From assembly GCA_019096065.1 (NCBI GenBank), contig JAGUCH010000002.1, forward strand, positions 14,024,501 to 14,088,500: a stretch of DNA of 64,000 nucleotides, in the 5' to 3' direction. Numbering within the stretch: position 1 is the first letter of the stretch; every line of letters starts with the position of its first letter. A model generated the notes under the pieces. It ran no database searches. It saw only the letters and a program-made list of their open reading frames with translations, and was not told the origin of the DNA. The position numbers and the translations under genes were made by a program. Of the stretch, positions 23,972-35,891 are shown piece after piece. This DNA is from Paracyclopina nana (taxonomy: Eukaryota; Arthropoda; Copepoda; Cyclopoida; Cyclopettidae).

Positions 23972-26823
23972 CTAAATGTTGAAAAATTTCAAGTCTCGTC
24001 CCATATTGTAGCTGTCATGAACGTCACGTTTAAAATCTTTCTTAATTCGTTCTTGATGTTGTTCTTGCTCCTGCTGCAATTGATGTTGTTGTTGTTGGTA
24101 CTGTATAGGCAATCTACTCGTCATCAACGGGTTATCATGAAAATGCAAGCCTGATTGGCCAGGTACTCCAGAATAGGGATCGTAACTAGGAGGGATTATA
24201 CCTTGATTCGATTGATCATGCCCTGGAGCTGCTTGAGGGTGTTTTGCGTTTCCTTGATGGCTGAAAGATGCCGGATCTTGTTGATAATTGTGTGTAGGTG
24301 GAGGGCCTTGATTCTGCTGAGGTTGGTTATTATACATGTTTTGAAGATTTTGATCCTGATTTTGTTGATGTTGGTTGTTGCTGTACTCATTTTGAAGCGC
24401 TTGATTTTGGCCCAGATTTAGCTGGCGTTGATTGATGTACACATTTTGCTGCACTTGATTTTGGCCTTGAATGTGGCCCAGATTTTGCTGGGGTTGGTTG
24501 AATAGTACATTGTGCTGATTTTGGCCTTGATCTTGTAACGGTTGGTATTCGTTTTGTTGGACAAGACTAGGGCCCTGATTTTGTGGTGGTAGATTAAAAT
24601 TAACATTTTGATCAGGATTAAAGTTTTGATTTGATAGCTTAGAGCTTTGGAAGCCAAGATTTCCGACCATATCAATATTGTGGTTTTGGCCAATATTTTT
24701 ACTTTCACTTTGGGGCTGCAGCTTCTCCTGGGCATTGTTTTCATGCGTGTATCTCTGGTCTATTTGAAGATTTTGGCCTATTCTTGCCTTGTCAAGGCTT
24801 GGATAACCTTGCTCACCTCTGGGTTGGGCTAAATTGGAATTTATCTGGCTTTGTTGGCCTAGTGGAGCTCCTTGCACACCACCATTTTGAATGATGGCTT
24901 CATTGGGGATACCCTGATTTGCAATATCTGCATCAGGCTTTGAATTGTCAACGGACTTGTGATTTATACTATTGAGTTGGTGCTCATCAGCCTCTAAATG
25001 TTGCTTCATTTTATCCAGGACTTCTTTCTGCTCCTCTATGATTTGCTTGTGCTCTTCTTTTTGCTTTTCCAATTCTTGCAAAAGCTTTTCAGCCTTTTCT
25101 TCCTTTTCTTTCAACTCCTTTTCTTTCTTCAGCTCCTCCTCCATCTTTTTCTTTGCTTCTTCTTTCTTTTCCTCCTCTTCCTTTTCCTTTTTCGCCTGTT
25201 CCTCGATTCTCTTTTTATTAGCTTCTTCCTCTAAAAGCTTCTTAGCATCTTCTTCTTTCTTCTTTACATCCATTTCATCACCAGCCAGCTGAGCCACATT
25301 AACAAGAGGCTCTTCTTCAGGAGGGTTCGGAACTGCTGGCTCCACTCTCTTTTTTTCGTCGAGGTTCTCATCAACTTTAACTTTGCTCGGATTCTCCTCA
25401 ATTTTGGACAAAATCGACTCATGATCATTCAATAATATGCCTGGCTGACGGTTTAGCATGGGCTGCTCAGCTGGTTTAGGCGTGACGAATACTTTGATTG
25501 GTGCGGAATCTTCGACATGGAGATTTACAAAGGTGCCAAGCACCATGACTAAGATTCCAACAAAACAGACAAACTGAAATTAAGAGAAAAAATTAGCTTT
25601 AATTGAATCTGATAACTCAGAAATTAAGCTTGATTACGTGAGCTGCTAGACGTTCCGTTGTGTTGCGAGTTGTCAATTTTAGAAAAATAATGGCTGGCAA
25701 TAAAATGCAAATGACATTTCCAATTGTGGCTCCTACAAGTCCAAGCACAAATTCTATGTCAGGAATCATGATTCCCAAAATTGCTGTGCAAGCCACAACT
25801 AGTAGAGTGATTCCAGTAAAACGGTTTGGAGGAATGTAGTTGGTTCCAATCATGTCTGAGTAACCAGTTTTCTTAAACACCAGAGAATGGATGGAGGTCC
25901 GACAAGGGAACACAACCAAAGGAAAGCTCATAGCCACAGAAATGCTGAAGCCAATTTTGATTATTTCGATCATCACTGATGGATTGTAAGCAGTGAGTAT
26001 ATTCCCACCAAATTCAGGGCTCAAGTGATGGGCTATGTAGCCAAAAAAGCCCACACTCATGTAAACACCAGCACAGAGATTGACAGCTCCTGACACAACT
26101 TGGTTCATCTTGGAGACGGACGGGTCTGCGAGAACTTCATAAATCTCAAAAACCTGAGCTTGACCAGACAAAGCCATTGTGAATATTGGCAAGCATTGGA
26201 AGATGCCAGCGGGTCTCCACCAGTTAATCGAGTTGACCCACTCCCCATCCCAAATGCTGGCTTTGGCAGTCAATATAATGTAAACGGTGACGCCACCATA
26301 AAATATCAAAGACAGGGCGCAAATTGCCGTTAAGCTATCTAAATTCCTCAGTAAGCAAAGCGGAGTGACAACGAAAATTGCGACGGATATCAGGATCCAC
26401 AGCCTAAAACGGATGATTGATTCTATTTGATATTTTACTCATAATTGAGAATTTACAATCACGTTACCTCAAGTTGTGATCTAGATTAAGGCCGACAATA
26501 TTGGCAATGATAGGTGGTGCTAGGTCTCCAATTACAACAAAAAATGCAGTGCATGTGCCCATCATGAAGCCAATCATGCTGATTTCGACAGCTAACTTGC
26601 CGGGTAGTCCAAAAGTGTGAAATGCAAGAAATTCGTAGGTTCGAGAACGGCCAATAATAGCAGCTTTCACCAATAAATGACACGACACTTTGGCCAGGAT
26701 TGAGCTGAGGATCAACATGAGTGTGGCCAACAAAATTCCGCACTGTTTGTAGCAAAATGGCATTGCCAAAATGCTCACTCCAATGATGGAGTTGGCCATA
26801 GTCAAGACTAACTTGAACGACAT
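23972..26823 (-). CDS. SLC38A10-like amino acid transporter with coiled-coil and Gln/Asn-rich tail
   Basis: Three exons (26468-26823, 25638-26403, 23972-25573), 907 residues. The first about 395 residues are an 11-TM amino acid transporter of the SLC38/AAAP superfamily (TMANSIIGVSILAMPFCYKQ, LSGQAQVFEIYEVL, FPLVVFPCRTSIHSL, VMVLGTFVNLH). This is closest in layout to SLC38A10, which also has a very long cytosolic C-terminus. Residues about 450-600 are a highly charged Lys/Glu coiled coil. From about 620 to 890 the tail is dominated by Gln and Asn with repeated QNQG, QPQQNQG and NQ blocks, giving a prion-like composition. The exact family member is inferred from architecture. Confidence 0.8.
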
Positions 26824-27913
26824 GTTTTCTATTAATTTATGCCATTGTAACGAATTAAAATTTGTGACGACCGACGATTTGACGGAACTTGGCTGATTTG
26901 TTTACGTTGAAAAATTTCGCGGAACATTAGGTGAAAAAACTGCAAAACCTCTTTGATAAAGGTAACTCGAACAGACTATTATCAATCAAAATATTGCAAC
27001 ATCAATCACAGCTCAATGCTTGATCATGAAAACTGCTTGAAAAATTTTCCCGGGAGCTTTATTGCGGATTTGAAGCGTGAAAGAAGTTTCACGCGCTGTA
27101 ATTTGTGTCCCTTTTAGGGTGTGTGAGATGATGACGCGACAAGATTCAAGCGTCTTATGGCAGTCATTGTCGAATTGTTCATAATAGCATCCCAAGATTT
27201 CTGATTCTTGTTGAATTTATGCCGTGTCATCCTTCGGAACTGGCCCAAAATTCTCGTGGTCTACTTTTACTTTCGTTTTGATTGTAGATGTGTGCTCCTT
27301 GGCTTAAAAATGACCAAATTAAGGCAACTTTAGTAATTCGTGGTGGGCGCTCATAACTTCGTTGTAAAGCTGGAAAACTCAGATTTTTACAATGACAGCT
27401 TATAGATGGTCAAAAATCGTGATTAAACTTTTATCCATTTTTTGGCAGCTCGGCTCGTGCATCGATTATTTCACCTATAAGAATGAAGTTGCATTTATTT
27501 TCTTGGCAAAGCAGCGTAGTAGCCCAAAATATAATTGCTTCGAAGCTGTAAATGCCTCGGAGTCGAACAAATTGCAGGAGAAAAGAATGGGGTCGACTAT
27601 TAATAGAAGGTAAAAAAGGATGTTTTCAGCAAAATGATCTATGGGTTTTCAATTGCAAAAACTCTCGCTTTTTTCTCTGTCTAAAAAACACTGTTACATT
27701 GATCAAAATATGATTTTAAAATAGATAAGTTGATGTACAAGCCAACTTTCCCCGTAAATCCATTCGAGCAAATCTTGGAATTGACGGCGCGAAGACGTTC
27801 GAACTCGCGGTGAGTTCAACGCGCGGATTTCTCAGGACAAGCTCGGAAAAAGTCCCTGCTCATAGCTTCTCGCAAGTTAAACGCATCAAGAAGAACCGCT
27901 CGTGAACTTTACC
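26824..27913. other. Intergenic, no convincing gene
   Basis: Divergent promoter region between the SLC38A10-like gene and the locus starting at 27914. One ORF at 27392-27613 has a hydrophobic start and a possible splice donor, but no partner exon of matching phase. Confidence 0.4.
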
Positions 27914-29692
27914 ATGATCCGTTTTGTGGCCTTTTTATTTGCTTCGATTTTAATTCTTGAGATAAGTGCGACACCGGCTCCCAATTCGAGCAATAATAAG
28001 AAAAACTACGATGTTGCGTCTCCGAGGACAGTGAATGAATTCAGTAAGAATTTTTGCCTAAATAATATACAGTGATATTTGTCATTTCTACTATAATCAT
28101 TTTTTGTCATTATAAGGCTTTCATTAGAATTGTTGGCCTTTTCAGGCTATACTCTTTATTTCAGTGTACCTTATCGTATGTACTTTATCGGGGAATCGAG
28201 ATATAAGCCTTTAATGAGATTTTTTGGTGCGTACGTATCGACTCCTAAGTTGACGGCTCATTTTCACACATGAGATCTATTGATTTGCGATTGCCCTTTA
28301 GGCTGTCGAAATATCCATTTAAAAGATGGATTTGCTAGGAATGGAAAATGGATTCATAGAAAATCTTCACCTTCTTGATCTTCGTTTTTAGCACACCCAC
28401 GTGGAAAAAGCAGCAATTTAAAAGCATATTAACGTGATGAAATGAGTCTCAATAGAAATCAAAAGAAGTATCAATCAGCGAATTTCAATTCAAGATCGTT
28501 GCATCCTGTATTTCAGCAGCAGCAAATAGATGATGTAAAATGATCGAGAGGTTTTTTGGGAGCTTTTCGAGATGAAAAGAATTTCCGGATATATTTTATG
28601 CTAACAAAGCTGATCACTAATAAATCATTCCCAAATAATAGAGATCATGGCCCAGATTTACATTTTCTACTTAGGATAACTACGAAAATTGTCACCATTT
28701 CAACATGCAAGCAATTGATTAAAATTCAGTAGAAAATATGAAAGAGATGAACGTAAAATGCACTTTTGCTTTAAAAATAGTTCTGGTAAGAAAGAAAAAT
28801 GACCAAAAAATAGTAGTAGGAGCTTGATTCACAGAAAAAGTTCCCAGTAGGAGGCATATTTTCCTATTTTGGCTTGACAGCCTCATAGGATAAACATGCC
28901 AAAGTATCAATTAGTTTTTGAAAAAAATCTAAAGATGAAGCCCTATTATGGCAGCGTAAATAGTGAAAGTGACTTCGAGAAGCAACAAGAGACAACACAT
29001 CAGCCATGTATTGCATTGACCTGAGGAACGACCCTGAGCTTCCGATTTTCCCATGTTCTAATTTCACTAGTACATAGCACAGTAGAGCACCAACTACCAT
29101 TACTGCTTCTACTGCTACTATAAGCTACGATGTGGTTTGCAAGTACTTCTTCTCTGTTTTCACCTTTTTTGAACGTGCTAGCCCCAAGCCGAATTTTGAG
29201 GCAATCTGACAAATGGTAACGCAATCAGGACAAAGGCTACTGAATGAATTAACAAGATAGTATTGCAAAACCGTGATTTTGACTCACGTAGGCCAAAGCC
29301 ATTATTCACAAAATGAATGAAAATATTGAGCTCACTTAAAATTCGCCATTACAGATGTTTCTGCCTTTTTGAACTCATATCTGGGCCCAACGATTGTCTT
29401 GATTGGTGGCATTGTCATCTTTGACATTTTCGCATCAGTTTTTGTATTGGGTGAAAAGTCTAGAAGGCCACCTAAAAGACATCATTTCAAGAAAAAGTAC
29501 AGGGTCAAGGCAGCAGCTAGAAGACGCAGGCCAAGTCTTCCTAAAAGAAAAGCTGTTCATCATAGAAATCGCCATTTCGGCCATATTGGACGGATTGGAG
29601 AAGATGTTACTGAGGAATATTTTCCTCAGAATGAATTAGCTCTTCAGAGGTTAGCAAAGCAAACAGTGGGCCCAATTAATCAAATTTGCTAA
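27914..29692 (+). CDS. Small membrane protein, short form of a two-form locus
   Basis: Two exons (27914-28043, 29355-29692) give 155 residues. Exon 1 encodes a signal peptide (MIRFVAFLFASILILEISA) and a short polar stretch, ending in phase 1. The second exon encodes a hydrophobic segment (GPTIVLIGGIVIFDIFASVF) followed by a very basic cytosolic tail rich in Arg, Lys and His (RRPPKRHHFKKKYRVK, RRRRPSLPKRKAVHHRNRH). No family recognised. The 1.3-kb intron is one of the longest in the window. The same first exon can also join in frame to the exon at 29899, giving a different protein; which pairing is used cannot be told from sequence. Confidence 0.5.
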
Positions 29693-30795
29693 TTAATAAC
29701 CGCATCTTGAAATGAGACATAACATCACTAAAATACTAAAAAATAAGTTAAAATTATCCATGCCTGGTAACGTTGCGAATCTGTAGGCATTATCCTAAAG
29801 AGAAGAGAACTCGACCGCGTATTCTCTTTTAAGATAGTGCCAAAAATGGCCAATTACTAATCAAAAGAGCCAAATTTACTCAACTAACACCATTTCAGGA
29901 TCATTTGCACTGCCAAGTGCAGAAATAACAGCTGTGGTCAACTTAGTGACCACATTTATCCTGCTTGCTGTGGTGGCCACCATCTTGATGCCCATCTTGT
30001 CTGGCAATGTGGTGCTTGTTCAGAGAAGGCTGGATGACCAATACTATGACGCACTAACAAGCAGCACTGAAACTGACTATAACACTCTGGAAGACACTGA
30101 AGACGTCAATAATGACAACATTAACTTGGCTGGTGGCTATTATAACTATGCACCTTCAGATCCAAACAATTACTATAACTACAACTATGACCCATATGGT
30201 TATGTGTATGACAGCAACCCAACTAACACTTTGCAAAGCAGAAAATTGATGACTTTTGGAGATCCCTCATTCTATTTTGGAGATTGGGTGGACTCAGCCT
30301 CTGATTTCATGTCAAAGGCAACAGACTCAATGAAAAGGTTTCTATTAACACACTATACTAACTCCATTTGTTAAGATGGAATTCTAAAAACAAAATAAGT
30401 AACTCATTTTTTTGTTTTTAGCTTGGATTTAGTTGACACAACCTTTGGGCTGATTAATGTGGACTCTGAGGTGTGCAGGGAAAGAGCCATTTGTGAGATG
30501 GAGAGGACAGCCTCACAAAACTCAATCACTGGGTTTATAGCAAAAAGTCTAAGGTAAAATACTTTTGCTCATATTAAGTCAGCAGAGCACTGTATCATGT
30601 TGAGGGATTGCAATTTCAAATGGTTGTGAAATGTTGTTGAAAAGAGCATTTTCTACTTTCAGCTCATACATCAATGGATTTGACAAGTATGAAGGTGCCA
30701 TTGACAGAGGGCTAAACGGGCAAAATTGTGAGGAAATCTATGCCCAATGTCCATATTCTCTGGCAGACAAATGGAAACTGTTCAGAAGAAGATAA
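27914..30795 (+). CDS. Uncharacterised membrane protein, long form
   Basis: Exons 27914-28043, 29899-30337, 30422-30553, 30663-30795; 277 residues. After the signal exon comes a hydrophobic segment (LVTTFILLAVVATILMPIL), then an Asn/Tyr-rich stretch (GGYYNYAPSDPNNYYNYNYD). The C-terminal domain has paired cysteines: VCRERAICEMERT, GFDKYEGAIDRGLNGQNCEEIY and AQCPYS. The pattern of Cys, Ala, Ile, Cys, Glu and then a second Cys pair is like that of arthropod uncharacterised proteins of the DM4/12 kind, though I would not assign it to that family. All four exons keep one frame. The last donor of exon 2 (GTTTCT) is weak. Confidence 0.6.
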
Positions 30796-30889
30796 TGATT
30801 TGTAACAAAATAGCTAATCTCTCATTTCTTTTCATAAGTTTAAGCCATTCATTTTGAAGCCGAAGCTTTGAAATGCCCAAATATAGAAA

Positions 30890-32106
30890 TTACTTTTTTG
30901 AATAGGGCTTTTTTGAGTGGCCCTTTTCCTTTTTGCTTTTGAGATCCTCCTTGATGGTATCTTCCGGTTTTGATGGTCCCTTACTCCACACACAAATGAG
31001 ACCATTTTCATTGCCAGTAACGAAGGTGGATCCATCCTTGGCCAAAGCTGAGGATCTGACCACAGTATTCTTTTGTTTTGAACTTCCAATTGGTAAGTTG
31101 GCCACAGGCTTCATTTTGGTCTTGCTCAAGTTCAAGATTCTCAAGCAGGGATTGGTTGGACTTGAAGAGCCAGCCAAAAAGTAAGCTTTTTCTGCAGAGG
31201 CATCAAAATGGCACCCACCTACATAAGTGAATGCAGTCACTTTTCTTCTTATGGCAATAGTAAAGTCCTCCCTATTGAAAGTTTTGTAAGCCTCAGAGTC
31301 TTCAGGTTTCCACAGGACTGCCTCCTCATGGTCAAGTAAAATGGCTAGCCGATTTTCCTTGATCCATGTTGTGCTTCTGACAGGAGCCTCAACATTGAGA
31401 GATGTGACCAAAGCCTCATCCTCACTTTCTTGGCTGATGTCGAACACATTGACCTGAAAAAAAGACCTGAGAGCAAATAAAATTGCATTACTAACAAATT
31501 GTTTACCTGGCCATCTGCAGAAGCTGTGACAAGCTTGTTTGGATCATTTCCAGCAAATGTCAAGGCTGTCAGGTCCTCGCCCAAAGTTTCCCAATAACCA
31601 CCCACCATTTTCTTTGATCTGATGTCCCAGAAAAGTAGGAACGCGTCATGATTGACCACTTCAGTGCCAGCAGCTAGGAATTTGTCCTCACAGTTGACAT
31701 CGAAAGTGGTCAATGGCTTCGGATAACGCTTGTCATTGTCATCATGTTGGACCTCAAAAACAGCCTCCTCATTCTTGGTTCTCAAGTCCCACAATTGCAC
31801 TGCTTGACACGATCCACTATAAAACAAAGCGGGATTGACAGGGCTGAATTTCACGTTAATCACGGGATTGGGCAATGTTTTTTCTTGAAGTTTGGACAAG
31901 CTCATGCCATCATAGATGACAATGGTGTTGGAGGACAATCCAGCCAGAATTTGGTCATTCGAATTGACAGCCAAGCTGAGCACATATGTTTCGTCCAATC
32001 CCACCGATCTAAACTCGCTTAGATGATAGGGCTCTGAGAAGTGTTCATTGATGTCACCACTGAGCATGTCAATGTCATTTTGATCAATATCCTTAATATC
32101 ATCCAT
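30890..32106 (-). CDS. WDR89: WD repeat-containing protein 89
   Basis: Two exons (31507-32106, 30890-31453), 387 residues, the same length as human WDR89. WD-repeat beta-propeller blocks: VQLWDLRTKNEEAV, LLFWDIRSKKMVGGYWE, LTALTFAGNDPNKLVTASADGQ, VNVFDISQ and FVTGNENGLICVWSKG. The C-terminus is Lys/Ser-rich (KSKKEKGHSKKPYSKK). WDR89 function is poorly known. Its ATG is only 36 nt downstream of the DARS2 stop codon on the same strand, and a strong acceptor (CTTTTTTGTTTCAG) lies 11 nt before the ATG. Confidence 0.9.
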
Positions 32107-32111
32107 TTTAA

Positions 32112-32130
32112 ACTCTGCTGAAACAAAAAA
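32112..32130 (-). promoter_or_regulatory. 3' splice-site-like sequence between DARS2 and WDR89
   Basis: Minus-strand GCCTCTTTTTTGTTTCAG lies between the DARS2 stop (32143) and the WDR89 ATG (32106). There is no polyadenylation signal or promoter room in the 36-nt gap. It could accept a spliced leader or a donor inside DARS2. Confidence 0.45.
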
Positions 32131-32142
32131 GAGGCACAATTA

Positions 32143-33952
32143 CTATTTTAAGTGATAATAGAGCTGATCTTCTGGCTTGATCTCAGATGGGGCCCCAGAC
32201 ATGAGATCTTTGCCACCAGTCGTCTTGGGAAAAGCAATAACATCACGTATTGACTTGGCCTTGCATATTATAGCCAATAGCCTGTCAAGGCCCAAGGCGA
32301 TTCCTCCGTGGGGAGGACAACCAAAATCCAAAGCTTCAATCATGTGTTCAAGCTCTTTAGTGTCTTCCTTGAGGATCTCTTCGAGGACAAACTTTTGCAT
32401 ATGACTCTCGTGAATACGCATTGACCCACCACCAATTTCTTGGCCATTTAGCACAAGATCGTAATGTTGCCCTCTGACTCTTAACGGGTCTGTTTTCAGC
32501 AATGGAATATCCTCATCTATAGGCCTAGTGAAAGGATGATGAGCAGACTCAATTTGACCGTTCTCCTCATTTAAAAGAAACAAAGGGAAGTCCACAACCC
32601 AAAGAAACTTCAAGGTGTCCTCGTCCAATCTCAGGTAGCTTTCAGCCATAATTTGTCTGACTTTTCCTAAAGCACTCAAATTCTCTTGATCATTTTCACT
32701 GATGGCCAAAAAACCAATTTCACCGACAATGCTAATAGGAGGTGCAAGGAATTTGCTCGCACTAGATTTAAAAGCGCCTCCAGCAGTATCATTTTCGAAG
32801 AGAGCTATGATCACATTGGGAAATTGAAGCTTGACTTGCTTCTCTATGGATTTCAAAGTTGTCTTGCTGATGTCTTGCTTGAATTGAGCTCTGTCAAATC
32901 CAAGTGCTTTGATGGAAGAAGCGACATGCTGGATTTCATTGTGGAACCTCAGATCTGGCTTATCAACGCCATATTTGTCCATGCACTCAGTGTAAGCCAT
33001 TCGTGGGAAGGCTCCAATTGGAAACTCATCTTTTGAAGAAGGCCAACAAGCCCTAAGAAGATGTTCGATTAAAGCCTGAATTTGCTCACTGCTAGAATAA
33101 GCAAGCTCAATGTCAACTTGAGTGAATTCAGGCTGCCGATCTGGCCTTGATCCTTCATCGCGATAACATCTGGCCACTTGGAAGTACTTTCCAAGACCTC
33201 CAACCATCAACAATTGCTTGAATTGCTGAGGGCTTTGCACTAGGCTATAAAATTGATTTTTTGAATGAGTGGGCACGATGAACTCTCTTGCTCCTCCAGG
33301 AGTTCTCCGGAACAGTGTGGGCGTTTCCACCTCTGTGAAACCGTTCTCAGCCAAGACATTTCTCATTTTTAATGTGATGTCACTCCTCAATTTCAGATTG
33401 TGCTGAAGCCACAAGTGTCTTAGGTCTAAATAGCGATACTTTAGCCTCAATGCCTCATTCGCTTGATTGAAAGGCTTAATGTAGATGGGCAGACTCGCCC
33501 TTGCACTGTTCACAACCTTCATACTGTCCACATTTATTTCTATCTCTCCAGTTGGCATTTCGGGGTTGGACTGCCCCTCTGGCCTTTGTAGCACTGTCCC
33601 TTCAACACAAATTGCAGATTCCAAAGTGGCATCTCTCAAAGGCTTGAATGCATCTTCGTCAATTTTGTCAACAATTAGCTGAACATGGCCTGATTTGTCT
33701 CTCAAAAGAATGAACTTATTATTCAGCCTTGAGTGTTGTATCCAACCACTTAAAGTCACCTGTATGAAAATTTAAGGTACAGATTTAAGTTTGTAAATGT
33801 CTTATGCCTCATTAACTTACCTTTTGACCGATGTGATTTCGATTCAGACTACCGCATAAATGACTTTCCAATGACCATTTCCCTGTTTGATAATGTAATT
33901 TGCTCAAGTTACTGATGACATGAACTTTAAGCACGGTCTTGTATGCCTGCAT
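32143..33952 (-). CDS. DARS2: Aspartyl-tRNA synthetase, mitochondrial
   Basis: Two exons (33821-33952, 32143-33759), 582 residues (human 645). Class II synthetase of the bacterial/mitochondrial AspS type. It has an OB-fold anticodon-binding domain (VTLSGWIQHSR, FILLRDKSGHVQLIV) and motif 1 (GFTEVETPTLFRRTPGGARE). Motif 2 is RCYRDEGSRPDRQPEFTQVD, a GAD insertion domain lies in the middle, and motif 3 is GGIALGLDRL. The N-terminal about 40 residues (MQAYKTVLKVHVISNLSK) are basic and hydroxylated, consistent with a mitochondrial presequence. It charges mitochondrial tRNA-Asp. Tightly followed by WDR89 on the same strand. Confidence 0.95.
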
Positions 33953-34489
33953 GCTTTGACGAATAATTTATGTATTTACAAATCGCGGAATTGTTTGTAA
34001 ATAAAGTGCAAGAAGCTGTTAGTGCTGGAAATTGGGAAAACTGCAGTATACATTTCAAAAACGCCAAAAATCTGACTCTGTTGAAAATGAATTACTAAGT
34101 TGTAACGCTTGGCATGTGAGTCAAGTGTTAGCATAAAGAGATCTATTTGTACTTGCTCAATGTAGTTTGAGGTAACGCTCGCATCAAAAATGAAAGTTTC
34201 ACCGGATGGGATAATACGAGATTCTGGCACTTTTGGCTAGATTTCGGCTTAAAATTTCACTTAGCGCCAATAACCAGTCAGTCTTGGACGAAGTGAAGGC
34301 GAAAAGAGATGGTGATTGTCTCCGGGATTGTCTAAGCTGGCCAAAATCCTCAGCTTGTGACAGAAAAGCAACTCATCATTCTCGCCTCTCGATTTCGGCT
34401 CTACCAACAACCTAAAAAATACTTCTTTCTATTTATTCAAGCCCTATTCTTAACTGTTTTCTAACCACACAAAAAAGTAAAAAAAAAAC
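33953..34489. other. Divergent spacer between DARS2 and STRAP
   Basis: Presumed promoter region for both genes. Only short ORFs without motif or splice support. Confidence 0.4.
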
Positions 34490-35891
34490 ATGAGCCAAAA
34501 TCTCCGTCAAACTCCGCTGACTTGTTCTGGTCACACTCGTCCCGTGGTCTTCCTTGCCTTCTCCGAGTTCAATCCCGAGGATGAGGCCAATTACTATAGC
34601 ATTTCAGCCTGCAAAGGTAACATTTTCTTTACCGTTCAAGGCCAATCTTCGCGTCATTTAAAAGCCGGAAGTCTACTTGCTTGAAAAAACCTTGAACGTT
34701 CTCTTATTGCTACCACCGGTTATTCACTATTTACTATTTAGCTCGTGGCGATTTGACGTAAAAAAATGCTCTTTAAAAACAATGGACACTTCTTGTGGCG
34801 ATTTGACGAGAAATGCCGCCTTTTCTAATTAGACGATATTTTTTTTGAAGTGTTGTCACTGTTTTGTTTATTTTTCAGATGGCAAACCAATGCTCCGTCA
34901 AGGTGATACTGGCGACTGGATTGGCACTTTCGAAGGCCACAAGGGCGCTGTTTGGGGTGTGGACCTTAATCGTCATGCCACGAAGGCTGCCACTGGAGCA
35001 GCCGACTTTTCTGCCAAGGTATGGAACGCCTTGACTGGGGAAGAGCTGCTCAATCTCCAGCATAAGCACATTGTCAAATCTGTCAACTTCTCGCGGGATT
35101 CCGCCAATTTGGCCACCGGCTCCAACGACAAGGTGTTGCGCATTTTCGACCTCGAGAACACGGATAGCCCTAAAATCGTCCTGGAGGGCCACACCTCAGG
35201 GATCAAGCAGGTTCTGTTCAGCTCCGATGAGAGACAACTTATTTCCTGCGCTGATGACAAGACCCTCCGGTTCTGGGACTTGACCTCTGGCAAGGAAGTG
35301 TCCCAGACCAGCTTGACTGGCCCCGTGGGAGGCATGGAGCTGTCCAAAGATCAAGACATCCTGACAGTGGCTCATGGGCAAAGTGTCTCCTTTTTCAATG
35401 CCGACACCTTCGAAAAGATCAACGAGTTCCCCGTGCCCACCACCGTCTTCACGGCCTCACTTTTGTATGGGCGAAGGATTTTCGTTTGTGGTGGAGACGA
35501 CTTTAAATTGTACAAGTACAATTACGACACCGGTGCCGAGATCGGTACGTATTTACAGTAGAGGAAACGGGTCTCAGAATGTAACGTTTGAATGCAAAGC
35601 TTGATTAAGAGAGGCCTAGGATGTTTTACTTATGCAAAAGCATGAAGTTTTTTTTGCAAGTCATTGAGTTTAAAAAGTTCTCCCTTTTCTTTGACAGAGA
35701 GTTTCAAAGGTCACTTCGGTCCGGTTCATTGCGTCAGGTTTGCTCCTGATGGAGAATTGTACGCATCTGGATCTGAGGATGGAACTTTGAGGCTTTGGCA
35801 AACGGAAGTGGGCAAGACTTATGGCCTCTGGAAGTGTATCGAGACCATGAACGAAGGGCCTGTGAGCAAGGTGGAAGCTGTCGTCTCATAG
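34490..35891 (+). CDS. STRAP: Serine-threonine kinase receptor-associated protein
   Basis: Three exons (34490-34616, 34879-35544, 35698-35891), 328 residues (human 350). Seven-bladed WD40 protein. STRAP/Unrip is part of the SMN-Gemin assembly machinery and also modulates TGF-beta receptor signalling. Conserved blocks: [71 protein letters not shown] and [20 protein letters not shown] followed by DGTLRLWQT. Phases are 1 and 1 and fit. The acidic Trp/Glu-rich C-terminal tail of vertebrate STRAP is shortened here. Confidence 0.95.

Noticed and set aside
24972..25292. Plus-strand ORFs rich in Ser, Phe and Leu, one of them 106 codons
   Set aside because: They are the antisense of the Lys/Glu coiled-coil coding region of the SLC38A10-like gene; repetitive AAG/GAG codons leave the opposite strand open.
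27392..27613. Possible exon encoding a hydrophobic start (ORF of 73 codons with a GTAAAA donor)
   Set aside because: Its phase fits neither downstream exon of the neighbouring locus, and it has no recognisable motif.
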